DNA of 64,000 nucleotides from Mycolicibacterium setense (GCF_000805385.1 NZ_JTJW01000006.1:124001-188000), one strand, 5' to 3'. Shown: positions 9,109 through 17,855, numbered from the stretch's first letter. Notes: generated from the letters alone by a model not told the origin. A program made the numbers and translations.

Positions 9109-10416
9109 CTAGCCCTTGGCGCCACCGCTGACGTTGATGGTCGCCTTGTTCATCTGGGCCTGCCAGTCTGACGAGCTGTCGCTGTGCTCCCGCTTGGACA
9201 GCGCCTGGATGGACACGTCGTGGCCCTCGGCGGCCTTACGCAGGCTCCCGACTGTCGCCTGCTCCTTGCTGATGTGGGTGAAGGGATCCCAGTGGTACCA
9301 GCGCATTGCATTTTCATACGTCATCTTGTTGATGTCGGCGTCCGGAACGTCGAACTTCTTGAGGACCTCGTCGAGCGCTTCGGGGGCGTCCGGCCACATC
9401 GAGTCGCTGTGCGGGTAGTCGGCCTCCCAGCAGATGTTGTCGATACCGATCTGATGGCGCAGTTCCACGCCGACGGGATCGGAGATGAAACAGGTCAGGA
9501 AGTGCTCCCGGAAGAACTCGGACGGCTTCTGATCCCCGAAGTCCTGCCCCGTCCACGTGGAGTGCATCTCGTACGTCCGGTCGGCACGGTCGAGGAAGTA
9601 CGGGATCCAGCCGGTGCCGCCCTCGGAGAGGGCGATCTTCAGGCCGGGGTAGGTCTTCACGGGCTTGGACCACAACAGATCCGCCGCGGCCTGCACGATA
9701 TTCATCGGTTGCAGGGTGATCATCACGTCCATCGGGGCGTCAGGCGCGGTGATCGCCAGCCGGCCCGATGAGCCGATGTGCACGTTGAGCACCGTGTCGG
9801 TGTCGACAAGCGCTTCCCACATCGGTTTCCAGTAGTCCAGATCGTGGAAGCTCGGATAGCCCATAGCGGCCGGGTTCTCGGTGAAGGTCAGCGAATGTAC
9901 TCCGCGGGCGGCGTTGCGACGGATCTCCTGTGCGCAGGCCTCGGGGTCCCAGATGACCGGCAGGGTCATCGGAATGAAGCGGGCGGGATAGGCCCCGCAC
10001 CACTCCTCGACGTGCCAGTCGTTGTAGGCCTGCACCAGGGCCAGGGAGAACTCGTGGTCCTCGGTGGCGAACAGCCTTCCGGCGAAGCCCGGGAACGACG
10101 GGAAGCACATCGAGCCGAGGATGCCCCCGGCGTTCATGTCCTTGACGCGCTCGTCGACCTGAAAGCAACCGGGCCTGATCTCGTCGAGTCCCTGTGGTTC
10201 CAGGCCGTACTCTTCCTTCGGCCGGCCGGCCACCGCATTGAGTGCGACGTTGGGGATTACGACGTCGCGGAACTGCCAGGTATCGCTGCCGTCAGCGTTG
10301 TGCAACAACCGTGGCGCGTCGTCCTGATACTTCTTGGCCAGGTGGTTCTTGAACATGTCGGGCGGCTCGATGATGTGGTCGTCGACGCTGACCAGGATCA
10401 TGTCGTCCTTGTTCAT
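9109..10416 (-). CDS. Amidohydrolase-2 family metal-dependent hydrolase/decarboxylase
   Basis: A 435-residue TIM-barrel protein of the amidohydrolase-2 (ACMSD-like) family, which includes metal-dependent decarboxylases and C-C or ring hydrolases. The N-terminal metal motif is SVDDHIIEPPDMF, with D-x-H replaced by D-D-H. A His comes in NVHIGSSGRL and the late Asp in WEADYPHSDSMWPD. It is one of three such paralogues in the island (with 16477-17676 and 21941-23131). It is the last gene of a leftward unit with a DUF35 protein and a thiolase-like protein; the gap to the DUF35 stop is 1 bp. Confidence 0.85.
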   Translation of the reverse strand: MNKDDMILVSVDDHIIEPPDMFKNHLAKKYQDDAPRLLHNADGSDTWQFRDVVIPNVALNAVAGRPKEEYGLEPQGLDEIRPGCFQVDERVKDMNAGGILGSMCFPSFPGFAGRLFATEDHEFSLALVQAYNDWHVEEWCGAYPARFIPMTLPVIWDPEACAQEIRRNAARGVHSLTFTENPAAMGYPSFHDLDYWKPMWEALVDTDTVLNVHIGSSGRLAITAPDAPMDVMITLQPMNIVQAAADLLWSKPVKTYPGLKIALSEGGTGWIPYFLDRADRTYEMHSTWTGQDFGDQKPSEFFREHFLTCFISDPVGVELRHQIGIDNICWEADYPHSDSMWPDAPEALDEVLKKFDVPDADINKMTYENAMRWYHWDPFTHISKEQATVGSLRKAAEGHDVSIQALSKREHSDSSSDWQAQMNKATINVSGGAKG

Positions 10417-10417
10417 G

Positions 10418-10819
10418 TCATTTCCTCTCGAGTGCGGCTGTGAGGGGCTTGAATACGGGAACGGCGAAGCCGTCGTCGTCGTGCCGGAAGTCGAGTTGCA
10501 GCGGCAGTCCGGCCTCCAGTACGTCGGGGGAGCAGTGCTCGATCTTTGTCATCAGCCGGGGCCCCTCGGCCAGGTCGACCATGGCGACCAACGAGGTTGC
10601 AGAGCCCTGGTGGACGACCGTCCAGGTGTACAGCGTGGCGCGACCGCTGGCGGGGATCGAGGACACTTCTTCACTCCAGCAGTAGGGGCAGAAGGGTCTG
10701 GGATACAGGGAATTCCGGCCACATGATGCGCAAGTAGTGACCAGCAACGTGCCGTTCTGGACGGCGGCCCACCACGTTTCGCTGTCGCTGTCGGTTGTCG
10801 GCCGGTCGGGAGCGCTCAT
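10418..10819 (-). CDS. DUF35 zinc-ribbon/OB-fold protein
   Basis: A 133-residue protein with the rubredoxin-like zinc ribbon C30-x2-C33 and C44-x2-C47, followed by an OB fold (ATLYTWTVVHQG and following). DUF35 proteins pair with thiolase-fold partners. In the cholesterol pathway the DUF35 domain of ChsH2 binds Ltp2 to form an active retro-aldolase. Here it overlaps the thiolase-like gene immediately upstream (stop-start ATGA at 10819), which strongly suggests an obligate complex. It has no catalytic residues of its own. Confidence 0.85.
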   Translation of the reverse strand: MSAPDRPTTDSDSETWWAAVQNGTLLVTTCASCGRNSLYPRPFCPYCWSEEVSSIPASGRATLYTWTVVHQGSATSLVAMVDLAEGPRLMTKIEHCSPDVLEAGLPLQLDFRHDDDGFAVPVFKPLTAALERK

Positions 10820-11964
10820 CAGTTCCTCCCCAGAATCATGGTGGCGCTGTGGCTGAAGAAGCCGCCCATCGCATGTACGCAGGCGAGTTCGGCATCGTCG
10901 ACCTGGCGGTCACCGCATTCGCCGCGCAGTTGCCGAACGGCTTCGACGAGAAGGAACATGCCGCGCATACCCGGGTGACAGGACGCCAGCCCCCCTCCGT
11001 CGGTGTTGGTGGGCAGCGCCCCACCGGGCCGCAGTACGCCGGATTCGATGAACTTCCCGCCATCGCCCTTGGCGCAGAACCCGAGATCCTCAACGGTCAA
11101 AAGGACTGTGGCGGTGAAGGAGTCGTAGAGCTGGCAGACGTCGATGTCCGCTGGCCGCACTCCGGCCCGGGCGAAGGCTGCCGGTCCGGACACCGCGGCC
11201 GCCGACGTGGTGAAATCACCCCATTCACTCATCCTGACATGCGAGGCCGCGTCCGCGGATCCGAGGATCCATACCGGGTCCTTGGCGCACGAGCGGGCGA
11301 CGGCTTCACTGGCGAGTACCACAGCGCCGCCGCCGTCGGTACGCAGGCAGACGTGCTTGGCGGTGAAAGGGTCTGCCAGCATGGGGGCCGACGCGACGTC
11401 GGCCAGGGTGATGCGGTCGCGTTCGAACGCATCGGGGTTCATGGCGGCCCACTCGTGCGCTGCCACCGCCACCTCGGCGAGTTGCTCTACGGTGGTGCCG
11501 AATTCGATCATGTGCCTGCGCGCTGCCATGGCGTATTTGGCTATCAGGGAGGCGCCGTACGGGGCCTCGTACTGCATGGCGCCGCCGGTGCTCATCGCCG
11601 CAACCGACCCGCGCACCCGGCGTTTGACATCGGAGCGAGCGGTGGACCCGTAGGTGAGCAGGATGACGTCGACCTCACCTGTCGCGATGGCCGCGACCGC
11701 GTGTCGAGCCATTACCTCCCAGGAGGATCCGCCGACATTGGTGGCGTCGACCCAGCGCGGCCGCAGCCCTAGGTATTCGCTGACCTCGATCGGCGGGAGC
11801 AATGTGCCGTGGCCACCGAAGCCGTCGATATCGTCCTTGGTCAGTCCCGCATCGCTGACGGCACGGCGCGCGGCCTGGGCCATCAACCCCATCGCAGTCA
11901 TCTGGGGAACCCGCCCGCATTCGGAGAGGCCGGCCCCCACGACGGCAACACGTCTGGTTGGCAT
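10819..11964 (-). CDS. Thiolase-like (Ltp2-type) protein without the nucleophilic Cys
   Basis: A 381-residue thiolase-superfamily protein. Where thiolases have the acylated Cys (N-x2-C) it reads TNVGGSSWEV near residues 75-84, so it cannot act by normal thiolysis. It keeps QLYDSFTATVLL and ASCHPGMRG, the blocks seen in SCP-x/Ltp proteins. With the adjoining DUF35 gene it is best read as an Ltp2-like retro-aldolase that cleaves a beta-hydroxyacyl-CoA to a ketone or aldehyde plus a short acyl-CoA. I use the ATG at 11964; an in-frame GTG at 11982 is the alternative. Confidence 0.8.
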   Translation of the reverse strand: MPTRRVAVVGAGLSECGRVPQMTAMGLMAQAARRAVSDAGLTKDDIDGFGGHGTLLPPIEVSEYLGLRPRWVDATNVGGSSWEVMARHAVAAIATGEVDVILLTYGSTARSDVKRRVRGSVAAMSTGGAMQYEAPYGASLIAKYAMAARRHMIEFGTTVEQLAEVAVAAHEWAAMNPDAFERDRITLADVASAPMLADPFTAKHVCLRTDGGGAVVLASEAVARSCAKDPVWILGSADAASHVRMSEWGDFTTSAAAVSGPAAFARAGVRPADIDVCQLYDSFTATVLLTVEDLGFCAKGDGGKFIESGVLRPGGALPTNTDGGGLASCHPGMRGMFLLVEAVRQLRGECGDRQVDDAELACVHAMGGFFSHSATMILGRN

Positions 11965-12005
11965 AGCCCATGTTAACCACACCGATAATGGCGTATGCGA
12001 ATCGG

Positions 12006-12026
12006 TGCAAATGATCGTTCTCGTTG
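12006..12026. promoter_or_regulatory. Candidate operator C (copy of element B, inverted)
   Basis: Read on the minus strand this is CAACGAGAA, four bases, then CATTTGCA, matching element B at 17 fixed positions. It lies between the divergent thiolase-like and aldolase genes, the same context as element B. The embedded half-site is GTTCTC at 12017-12022. Confidence 0.55.
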
Positions 12027-12041
12027 CGTAAGGTGAACCCG

Positions 12042-12824
12042 GTGCAACAGAATTTCAGGGCGAAGCTGCGCGACGATCGGTTGCTACTGTGCCTGGCCCT
12101 GTTGAACTCCCGAACTCCCGAGGTCCCCGCCATCGCCGCCTCCTGCGGTTACGACGCGATCTATGTCGACCTCGAACACACGTCGACATCGCTGGATACC
12201 GCCGCGCTGATGTGTGCCGGAGCGGCGGGGGCCGGCATTGCGGGCTTGGTCCGGGTGCCCTCGCATGATCCGAGTGTGATCGCCCGAGTGCTCGATGCGG
12301 GAGCGGTGGGAATTATTGTGCCACATGTTGATTCGGCAGACGAGGCGTTCGCTGTGGTGGACGCGGCCCGATTTCCTCCCATCGGGCGGCGGTCGATCTC
12401 CGGTCCCAATGTGGTCAGCGGATTCGGTCCGCGAAGTCCGTCGGAGCTTACCGCCGCACTAGAGGATCAGACTGTGGTAGCGGTGATGGTCGAGACTCCT
12501 GACGCGGTTGCGGACTGCGAGGGTATCGCCGCTGTGCCGGGACTCGACATGATCCTGCTCGGACCGAGTGACCTGACCGCCGAGATGGGAATTCACGGCG
12601 ACTATGAGAATGAGCGTTTCCGTTATGCGGTAAGCTCTGTTGCAGCGGCCTGCCGTAGGCACGGCGTGGCACTCGGGATAGCCGGTATCAAGTCGGTTGA
12701 CCTGCTGGAACGTTTCGTCGGCTTGGGCCTGCGATTCATCTCGGCCGGTACCGATATCGGGATGATGACGGAGGCGGCCACCTCCCGGGCGCTGGCGCTT
12801 CGTGCCCTGTCGGCCGGTCGCTGA
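12042..12824 (+). CDS. HpcH/HpaI-type class II aldolase
   Basis: A 260-residue TIM-barrel aldolase/lyase of the HpcH/HpaI family, which cleaves or forms 2-keto-(3-deoxy)-4-hydroxy acids. Visible landmarks are YVDLEHTSTSLDTAA, the metal-binding Glu in VMVETPDAVAD and Asp in ILLGPSDLTAEMG. The GTG at 12042 is preceded by AAGGTGA at suitable distance; the frame extends back to a TTG at 12024 that lies inside the operator. It is first in a rightward four-gene operon with a 2-oxoglutarate dioxygenase, a 2-hydroxyacid dehydrogenase and a crotonase. Confidence 0.83.
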   Translation: MQQNFRAKLRDDRLLLCLALLNSRTPEVPAIAASCGYDAIYVDLEHTSTSLDTAALMCAGAAGAGIAGLVRVPSHDPSVIARVLDAGAVGIIVPHVDSADEAFAVVDAARFPPIGRRSISGPNVVSGFGPRSPSELTAALEDQTVVAVMVETPDAVADCEGIAAVPGLDMILLGPSDLTAEMGIHGDYENERFRYAVSSVAAACRRHGVALGIAGIKSVDLLERFVGLGLRFISAGTDIGMMTEAATSRALALRALSAGR

Positions 12825-12858
12825 CAGCACAGGCCGCGTCACGACGACAGGAGCACGG

Positions 12859-13974
12859 ATGCCCACCGCGATTTACACCGAACAGGTCACCGACTCGATG
12901 GCCTGGACCGGCGCCGATTTCACCAGCAAGGAAGACTTCTGCTTCGATCTGTCGGCACGCAACGTGGCGGCGCTGGAGTCGATCCTGGTGAAGACGGCCG
13001 CCAAGGACCGGGATGACATCACCTTTGACGACGTCCGCCACCCCGACCTGGATGACGACCTCGGGAAGTTGTATCGGGATCTGATGTTCGGCAAGGGGCT
13101 GGCGTGCGTCCGCGGGTTCCCGGTCGAGCAGCATTCGGTGGAGGATCTCGAGCGCATCTACTGGGCGTTCTGCTGGCACCTGGGTTATCCGGTGTCCAAC
13201 AACTCCTTTGGGCATCGACTGGTGCGGGTGCAGGAGGAGATCCTGCCCAACGGGGTGCAGCCGGCACGCGGTACGAAATCCAGCGCGGAGTTGGCCATGC
13301 ACAACGATGCTGCCGACATTCTGTCGCTGCTGTGTGTGTACCCGGCGCTCTCCGGCGGCGAAAGTCAGTTCGCCAGCGGCCCCGCCGCGCACAATCGGAT
13401 TCTCGTCGAGCGGCCGGACTTGCTCGAGGTGCTGTACCAGGGCTTCCCGCACCATCGCCGCAGCGAGCAACCCGATGACCAGCCCGACGTCACACCCTAT
13501 GACGTGCCGGTGTTCTCCCAGATCGACGGCCGCATCTGCATCAATTTCACCTACAGCAGCATCCTTCCCGCGATGAAGACGATCGGTCGTGCATTCACGC
13601 CGATCGAGGAGGAGGCGATCGAACTCCTGCGCAACATTCTCGTGGAGCAGCAGGCGGAGTTCCGGCTCGAATCGGGTGAGGCGGCGGTGGCCAACAATTT
13701 CGCGATGTGCCACTCACGTTCGGACTTCGTCAGCAGCAACGACCCCAAGAAGGCGCGTTGTTTCCTCCGCGCCTGGATGGAGGTCCCGCGGGAAGACCGT
13801 CGACTGCCACTGGGGCGTGAGTACTTCCACATGGAAAACAAGGATCTGCGGCTCGGCTACGACGTCGTCGAAGGTCGTGACGGCGCCATCGCACGCAATG
13901 ACTACAAGAACGTCGACCCCGCGCTGGCCGACATGTTCAAGGCCGCGCAGGCCAAGCCCAAGCTGAACAGGTGA
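12859..13974 (+). CDS. TauD/TfdA-type Fe(II)/2-oxoglutarate dioxygenase
   Basis: A 371-residue protein with the 2-His-1-carboxylate facial triad: H148 and D150 in AMHNDAADI and H285 in NFAMCHSRSDF, with Arg in the following KKARCFLRAW block to bind 2-oxoglutarate. The family hydroxylates unactivated carbons and may thereby release sulfite, an alcohol or an aldehyde. The ATG has a clear AGGAG. It follows the aldolase by 34 bp and its stop overlaps the next start. The substrate is unknown; the context points to hydroxylation of a CoA-pathway intermediate or its free acid. Confidence 0.85.
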   Translation: MPTAIYTEQVTDSMAWTGADFTSKEDFCFDLSARNVAALESILVKTAAKDRDDITFDDVRHPDLDDDLGKLYRDLMFGKGLACVRGFPVEQHSVEDLERIYWAFCWHLGYPVSNNSFGHRLVRVQEEILPNGVQPARGTKSSAELAMHNDAADILSLLCVYPALSGGESQFASGPAAHNRILVERPDLLEVLYQGFPHHRRSEQPDDQPDVTPYDVPVFSQIDGRICINFTYSSILPAMKTIGRAFTPIEEEAIELLRNILVEQQAEFRLESGEAAVANNFAMCHSRSDFVSSNDPKKARCFLRAWMEVPREDRRLPLGREYFHMENKDLRLGYDVVEGRDGAIARNDYKNVDPALADMFKAAQAKPKLNR

Positions 13975-15068
13975 CCGGACATGGGCCGCAACCGCGGCTG
14001 GTCTATGAGCGGTGGACCGACCCGATCGCAGGTGACGTGCTCGGGCTCGCCGATATCGAGGTGGTCAAGCTGGAGCTGTCGGCGCCGGACGAACAGAATT
14101 GGGCGGCGCTCGAGTCGGCGCACGGCTACCAGGTAGCCACCCGCACCGACACGGCCTCGGTATCCGGCGGAGCGCAGTGGCTCGTCGGAGGTGAGCTGAT
14201 CTCGCGCTGTGAGAACCTGTTGGCCGTCTGTTCGGCCGGCGCCGGCTACGACGTCATCGACGTCGAGGCCTGTACCCGTGCCGGGGTGGCGGTGTGCAAC
14301 AACTCGGGCCCGGGTGCGGAGGCCGTTGCCGAACACGCACTCGGATTCATGCTCGACCTGGCGAAGAAGATCACGGTCTCGGACCGGGCCCTGCGCGCGG
14401 GCCCGCTGGAGAACCGGTTGACGTTGCGGGGCACCCAATTGCTCGGCAAGACACTGGGTGTGATCGGACTGGGGGCCATCGGAAGTCGGTTGGTGGAACT
14501 CTGCGCACCGTTCGGGATGGAAGTCCTGGCCTTCGACCCGTACCTGGACGAGGTGACGGCCGCCGGTCGCGGGGTGACCCGGGTCGCCCTCGCGGAGTTG
14601 GTACGACGATCGGATTTCGTGCAGGTGACCTGCCCGCTCACAACGGAGACCACGGGCCTGATCGGTCGGGCAGAGTTCGCCGCCATGAAACCCACCGCGT
14701 ACTTCATCACGACCGCACGCGGACCGGTACACGACGAGTCAGCTCTGTTGGACGCCCTACGGAGTGGTGGTATCGCCGGGGCGGGCCTGGATGTCTTTCA
14801 TACCGAGCCGCCACGGGTCGATGATCCGCTACTGCAGATGGCCAATGTGGTGGCCAGCCCGCACACAGCGGGGATCACCGTCGAGGCCGCCCGCGATATC
14901 GCCTTGGCCACGGCCTCCCAATGGTCCACGATCTTCGGCGGTCAGCTGCCGCCGCGATTGCTCAATCCAGATGTGTGGCCTCGCTATTGCGAGCGTTTCC
15001 ACGACGTGTTCGGGTTCCGTCCCAGTACCGATCTCGACGCGGCAGATCTCGATCCGAACCGAAGGTGA
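13971..15068 (+). CDS. D-isomer-specific 2-hydroxyacid dehydrogenase
   Basis: A 365-residue NAD(P)-dependent dehydrogenase interconverting 2-hydroxy and 2-oxo acids. The Rossmann motif GVIGLGAIGSRLVE is followed by Asp in LAFDPYLDEV. The catalytic Arg is in TTARGPVHDES, Glu in DVFHTEPPRV and His in ASPHTAGIT. It starts at a GTG overlapping the dioxygenase stop (GTGA) and its own stop overlaps the crotonase start, so the operon is translationally coupled. Next to an HpcH-type aldolase it could process the 2-oxo/2-hydroxy acid product. Confidence 0.87.
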   Translation: MTGHGPQPRLVYERWTDPIAGDVLGLADIEVVKLELSAPDEQNWAALESAHGYQVATRTDTASVSGGAQWLVGGELISRCENLLAVCSAGAGYDVIDVEACTRAGVAVCNNSGPGAEAVAEHALGFMLDLAKKITVSDRALRAGPLENRLTLRGTQLLGKTLGVIGLGAIGSRLVELCAPFGMEVLAFDPYLDEVTAAGRGVTRVALAELVRRSDFVQVTCPLTTETTGLIGRAEFAAMKPTAYFITTARGPVHDESALLDALRSGGIAGAGLDVFHTEPPRVDDPLLQMANVVASPHTAGITVEAARDIALATASQWSTIFGGQLPPRLLNPDVWPRYCERFHDVFGFRPSTDLDAADLDPNRR

Positions 15069-15895
15069 CCAGCGTGGGATATCAGACAATCGAGTTCGAG
15101 GTGCGTGGACACACGGCTTGCGTGACCCTCAACCGACCCGAGGTGCTCAACGCCATCAACGATGAGATGATCGCCGAACTGGCCGAGGTCTACACCGAGA
15201 TCGAACTCTCGCAGGACATCTGGACGGTTATCGTCACAGGTGCAGGCCGAGCGTTGTGTGTGGGTGCCGATGTCAACAAGGCTGCCGACCACGACATGGA
15301 GAACGCACCGGGTATCGACAACCAGGGTGAACCCATCCTGAGCTCTCTGCGGCAGTGGGATGCGCCGCAGGAAGCTACTCCGCCGTGGCTTCAGATGACC
15401 AAACCGATCATCTGTGCGGTGAACGGGATCGCCTGTGGCGCCGGAATGGATCTCGTCACCACGGCCGATATCACCATTGCCTCGGAGACGGCGACGTTGA
15501 TGGATCCACATGTGAGCATCGGTGTGACATCCGGCCGCGAAGCCGTGCGGCTGGCCAGGATCCTCCCGCTGCCGGTGGCCATGCGACTGGTGCTGATGGG
15601 GCGGCACGAACGCCTGGACGCTCGGCGTGGCTATGAATTGGGCATCTTCACCGAGGTGGTACCTGCCGAAGCGTTACTGGACCGGGCTTGGGAGATCGCC
15701 GGCATCGTGAATGCGAATGCGCCGCTGGCGGTGCGCGGTTCGCGTATGGCGGTACGGAAGGGTCTGACGCTGCCGATCTATGAGGCCGAGCTACTTGCCG
15801 AGAACTACCGTATGAAGGTGGCGCTCACGAAGGACGCGGTCGAGGGTCCGCGGGCATTCCTGGAGAAGCGCACGCCGCAGTGGCGAGCGCGCTAG
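15065..15895 (+). CDS. Crotonase-fold protein of the DPH subtype
   Basis: A 276-residue crotonase starting at a GTG that overlaps the previous stop; a second GTG lies at 15074. It has VTLNRPEVLNAINDEMIAEL, LCVGADVNKA, NGIACGAGMDLVTTADI and MDPHVSIGVTSGRE. As in the pair at 839-2382, the second catalytic glutamate is replaced within a D-P-H-V-S block; the first has become Asp (GAGMD). The shared block implies three members of one unusual subfamily in this island. Its last 71 bp overlap the convergent TetR gene. Confidence 0.85.
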   Translation: MTSVGYQTIEFEVRGHTACVTLNRPEVLNAINDEMIAELAEVYTEIELSQDIWTVIVTGAGRALCVGADVNKAADHDMENAPGIDNQGEPILSSLRQWDAPQEATPPWLQMTKPIICAVNGIACGAGMDLVTTADITIASETATLMDPHVSIGVTSGREAVRLARILPLPVAMRLVLMGRHERLDARRGYELGIFTEVVPAEALLDRAWEIAGIVNANAPLAVRGSRMAVRKGLTLPIYEAELLAENYRMKVALTKDAVEGPRAFLEKRTPQWRAR

Positions 15896-16463
15896 CGCGA
15901 ACTCCGGAATCCTGGCGCGCGAGCAGGCGCACTGTCACGGCTAGCCGACGACGCAACTCAGTCGCGCTTATCCTGTTGTGGGACAACGCCAGTACGTTGG
16001 CTGCCCATACGTCGGAGAGCAACATCCCGACGGCTTCGTGATGGCCGGAATCGTCGTCACCGAGGGCGGATGCGAAGATTTCGATCAGCCTGGTGCGGAT
16101 ATTCTCGATCTGATCCGCCGCGTTGACATCGGCGGCGGCATATGCGCGGGCCATTGCCTCGGCAAGCAGTGGACTGTGACGTAGTGACGCATACAGCGCA
16201 TCGACCACAGACCACAGCCGATCGAATGGGTCGTCCGGCACCGATATCTCGCGCGCGGCGCGGATTTCGAATTGTTCCAGCCAGCGCTCAAGTGCGGCCA
16301 CCAGAATGTGGTGTTTGGACGGGAAGTACCGGTACAGCGTCGCGGTGGAGAGGTCGGCATGCGCCGCGACGGCCCGCATGGTGACCGCGTCATATCCGCC
16401 GGCCGCCGCAAGAGAACCGGCAGCAGCGACGATGCGAGCCCGGCGATGATCACTCGGCCTCAT
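15825..16463 (-). CDS. TetR-family regulator, KstR-like
   Basis: A 212-residue repressor-type protein. The N-terminal helix-turn-helix, including MRAVAAHADLSTATLYRYFP, closely resembles the DNA-binding region of KstR, the mycobacterial cholesterol-catabolism repressor, including G-G-Y-D-A-V and R-Y-F-P-S-K. The C-terminal ligand domain is divergent, so it probably senses another CoA thioester or acid. It is one of two candidates, with 17856-18650, for binding the GAGAAT operators of the island. Its half-site preference could resemble the AGAAC half of KstR sites. The coding end overlaps the convergent crotonase by 71 bp. Confidence 0.83.
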   Translation of the reverse strand: MRPSDHRRARIVAAAGSLAAAGGYDAVTMRAVAAHADLSTATLYRYFPSKHHILVAALERWLEQFEIRAAREISVPDDPFDRLWSVVDALYASLRHSPLLAEAMARAYAAADVNAADQIENIRTRLIEIFASALGDDDSGHHEAVGMLLSDVWAANVLALSHNRISATELRRRLAVTVRLLARQDSGVRASALATAACASPGMPADPRPRPS

Positions 16464-16476
16464 CGGAAGCCGCGAG

Positions 16477-17676
16477 CTACGTCAAGCCGAAGAAGTTCTT
16501 GGCATTGGTGGACAGCACTTTTCGTTTGGTCTCTTCATCCAGCCCGGCGGTGGCTTTGTTGGCGACGTCGGTGCTGTGCGGCCAGTTGGTGTCGTTGTGT
16601 GGGTAATCGGTCTCGAACATGAGCTGATCGGGTCCGACCAGGTCGAGGATTCGGAACGCCACCGGGTCGCCGAAGGTCGAGAACCACACCCGGCCCGGAA
16701 CCTGACTGCTCGGTGGCTCGGTGAGCAAGGGATGAATGCCACCCCAGGCCCGCCGATCTTCCCAGACCTCGTCGACGCGTTGCAGGTAGTAGGGGATCCA
16801 CCCGGCCTGCGCTTCGGCGAATGCCAGTTTGAGCTTGGGGAATTGCCTGAGCTTGGCGGAGAAAAGCCAGTCCACCAGCGCGATGGTGCAGTTGACCGCC
16901 ATGAGCGCACTGGTGACGACATGCGGGGAATCGGGCGAGGACTTTGTCAGCGAGGAACTCGACCCAATGTGCAGCATGATGCCGACATTGTTGCGCTCGC
17001 AGGCGGCAAAGAACGGGTCCCAATAACCGCTGTGGATGGACGGCAGGTCCAAGCGCGCGGGCAGTTCTGAGAAGCAGACGGCCGGCATCCCTTTGGCGGC
17101 GACTCGTTCAACTTCCTTGGCGGCCAGCTCGACATCCCAGAGGGGGATGATGCCGAGCGGGATCAGCCGCCCGTTCGAGCCCGCTCCCCACTCGTCGATC
17201 TGGAAGTCGTTGTAGGCCTGCACACACAGCAGGGCGAGATCTTTGTCCTTGCCGTGCAGGAACCGCTGTCCGCAGAAGCGCACGAGTGTGTTGGGGAAGC
17301 AGGCCGAGGCTTCGATCCCGGCGATGTCCATGTCGGCAAGGCGATCGGCCGGACGGTAGCAGCCGGGCCGCATCTCGTCGTAGGTGATCGGGTCGGTTGT
17401 CAGCTCGTCGATTTCATAGCCGACCGCCGCACTTATCAGCGGGATCGGGATGATCGCGTCTTCGTAGTGCCAGATGTCGGCATCTCGGCCGTCCTCGTCG
17501 TCGATGAACGCGACATCCGAGGTAACGGTCGGGTCCATGCGCCCGCGGTGCCGGATGATGCGTGGACCGACGTCCCGAAAGCGTTCCGGCAGTCTGCTCG
17601 TCCACAGATCCGCCGGCTCCACCAGGTGGTCGTCGGGCGAGACGATGGGGATATCGGTAGAGATCGCTGAGCTCAA
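16477..17676 (-). CDS. Amidohydrolase-2 family metal-dependent hydrolase/decarboxylase
   Basis: A 399-residue TIM-barrel protein. I place the start at the TTG at 17676, giving (M)SSAISTDIPIVSPDDHLVEP, because AAGGAG lies seven bases upstream; in-frame codons up to 17820 have no such site and add non-homologous residues. Metal motifs are the D-D-H near residue 14, LHIGSSSSL, and FETDYPHNDTNWPHS. It is closely similar to 9109-10416. It sits 13 bp downstream of the KstR-like gene, on the same strand, with operator-like motifs in its upstream gap. Confidence 0.83.
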   Translation of the reverse strand: MSSAISTDIPIVSPDDHLVEPADLWTSRLPERFRDVGPRIIRHRGRMDPTVTSDVAFIDDEDGRDADIWHYEDAIIPIPLISAAVGYEIDELTTDPITYDEMRPGCYRPADRLADMDIAGIEASACFPNTLVRFCGQRFLHGKDKDLALLCVQAYNDFQIDEWGAGSNGRLIPLGIIPLWDVELAAKEVERVAAKGMPAVCFSELPARLDLPSIHSGYWDPFFAACERNNVGIMLHIGSSSSLTKSSPDSPHVVTSALMAVNCTIALVDWLFSAKLRQFPKLKLAFAEAQAGWIPYYLQRVDEVWEDRRAWGGIHPLLTEPPSSQVPGRVWFSTFGDPVAFRILDLVGPDQLMFETDYPHNDTNWPHSTDVANKATAGLDEETKRKVLSTNAKNFFGLT

Positions 17677-17720
17677 GGCTGCACTCCTTAGGGGCGCCGA
17701 TACAAGGCATTCCCGATTAC

Positions 17721-17736
17721 GAGAATGATCGTTATC
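17721..17736. promoter_or_regulatory. Candidate operator D1 (GAGAAT motif)
   Basis: GAGAATGATCGTTATC matches GAGAAT-N4-ATTCTC with a perfect left arm and 4 of 6 in the right arm. It lies upstream of the amidohydrolase gene on the minus strand and in the divergent gap with the TetR gene. Confidence 0.45.
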
Positions 17737-17820
17737 ACGATAGCGCACGCCGTCTGGCTGCGTGTCGCGCGGGCGAGTGTGGTGCGTGAAAATCAACATA
17801 CCCGTGAATGTAGATCGCAA

Positions 17821-17846
17821 ATTCTCGCTGACGATCCCGTATTCTC
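17821..17846. promoter_or_regulatory. Candidate operator D2/D3: two ATTCTC half-sites 20 bp apart
   Basis: ATTCTC occurs at 17821-17826 and again at 17841-17846, exactly 20 bp apart, just before the TetR start at 17856. Two helical turns of spacing on one face is consistent with autoregulation by a TetR dimer pair. The paired arms are poor, so this is inference. Confidence 0.4.
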
Positions 17847-17855
17847 CTAGGCATC

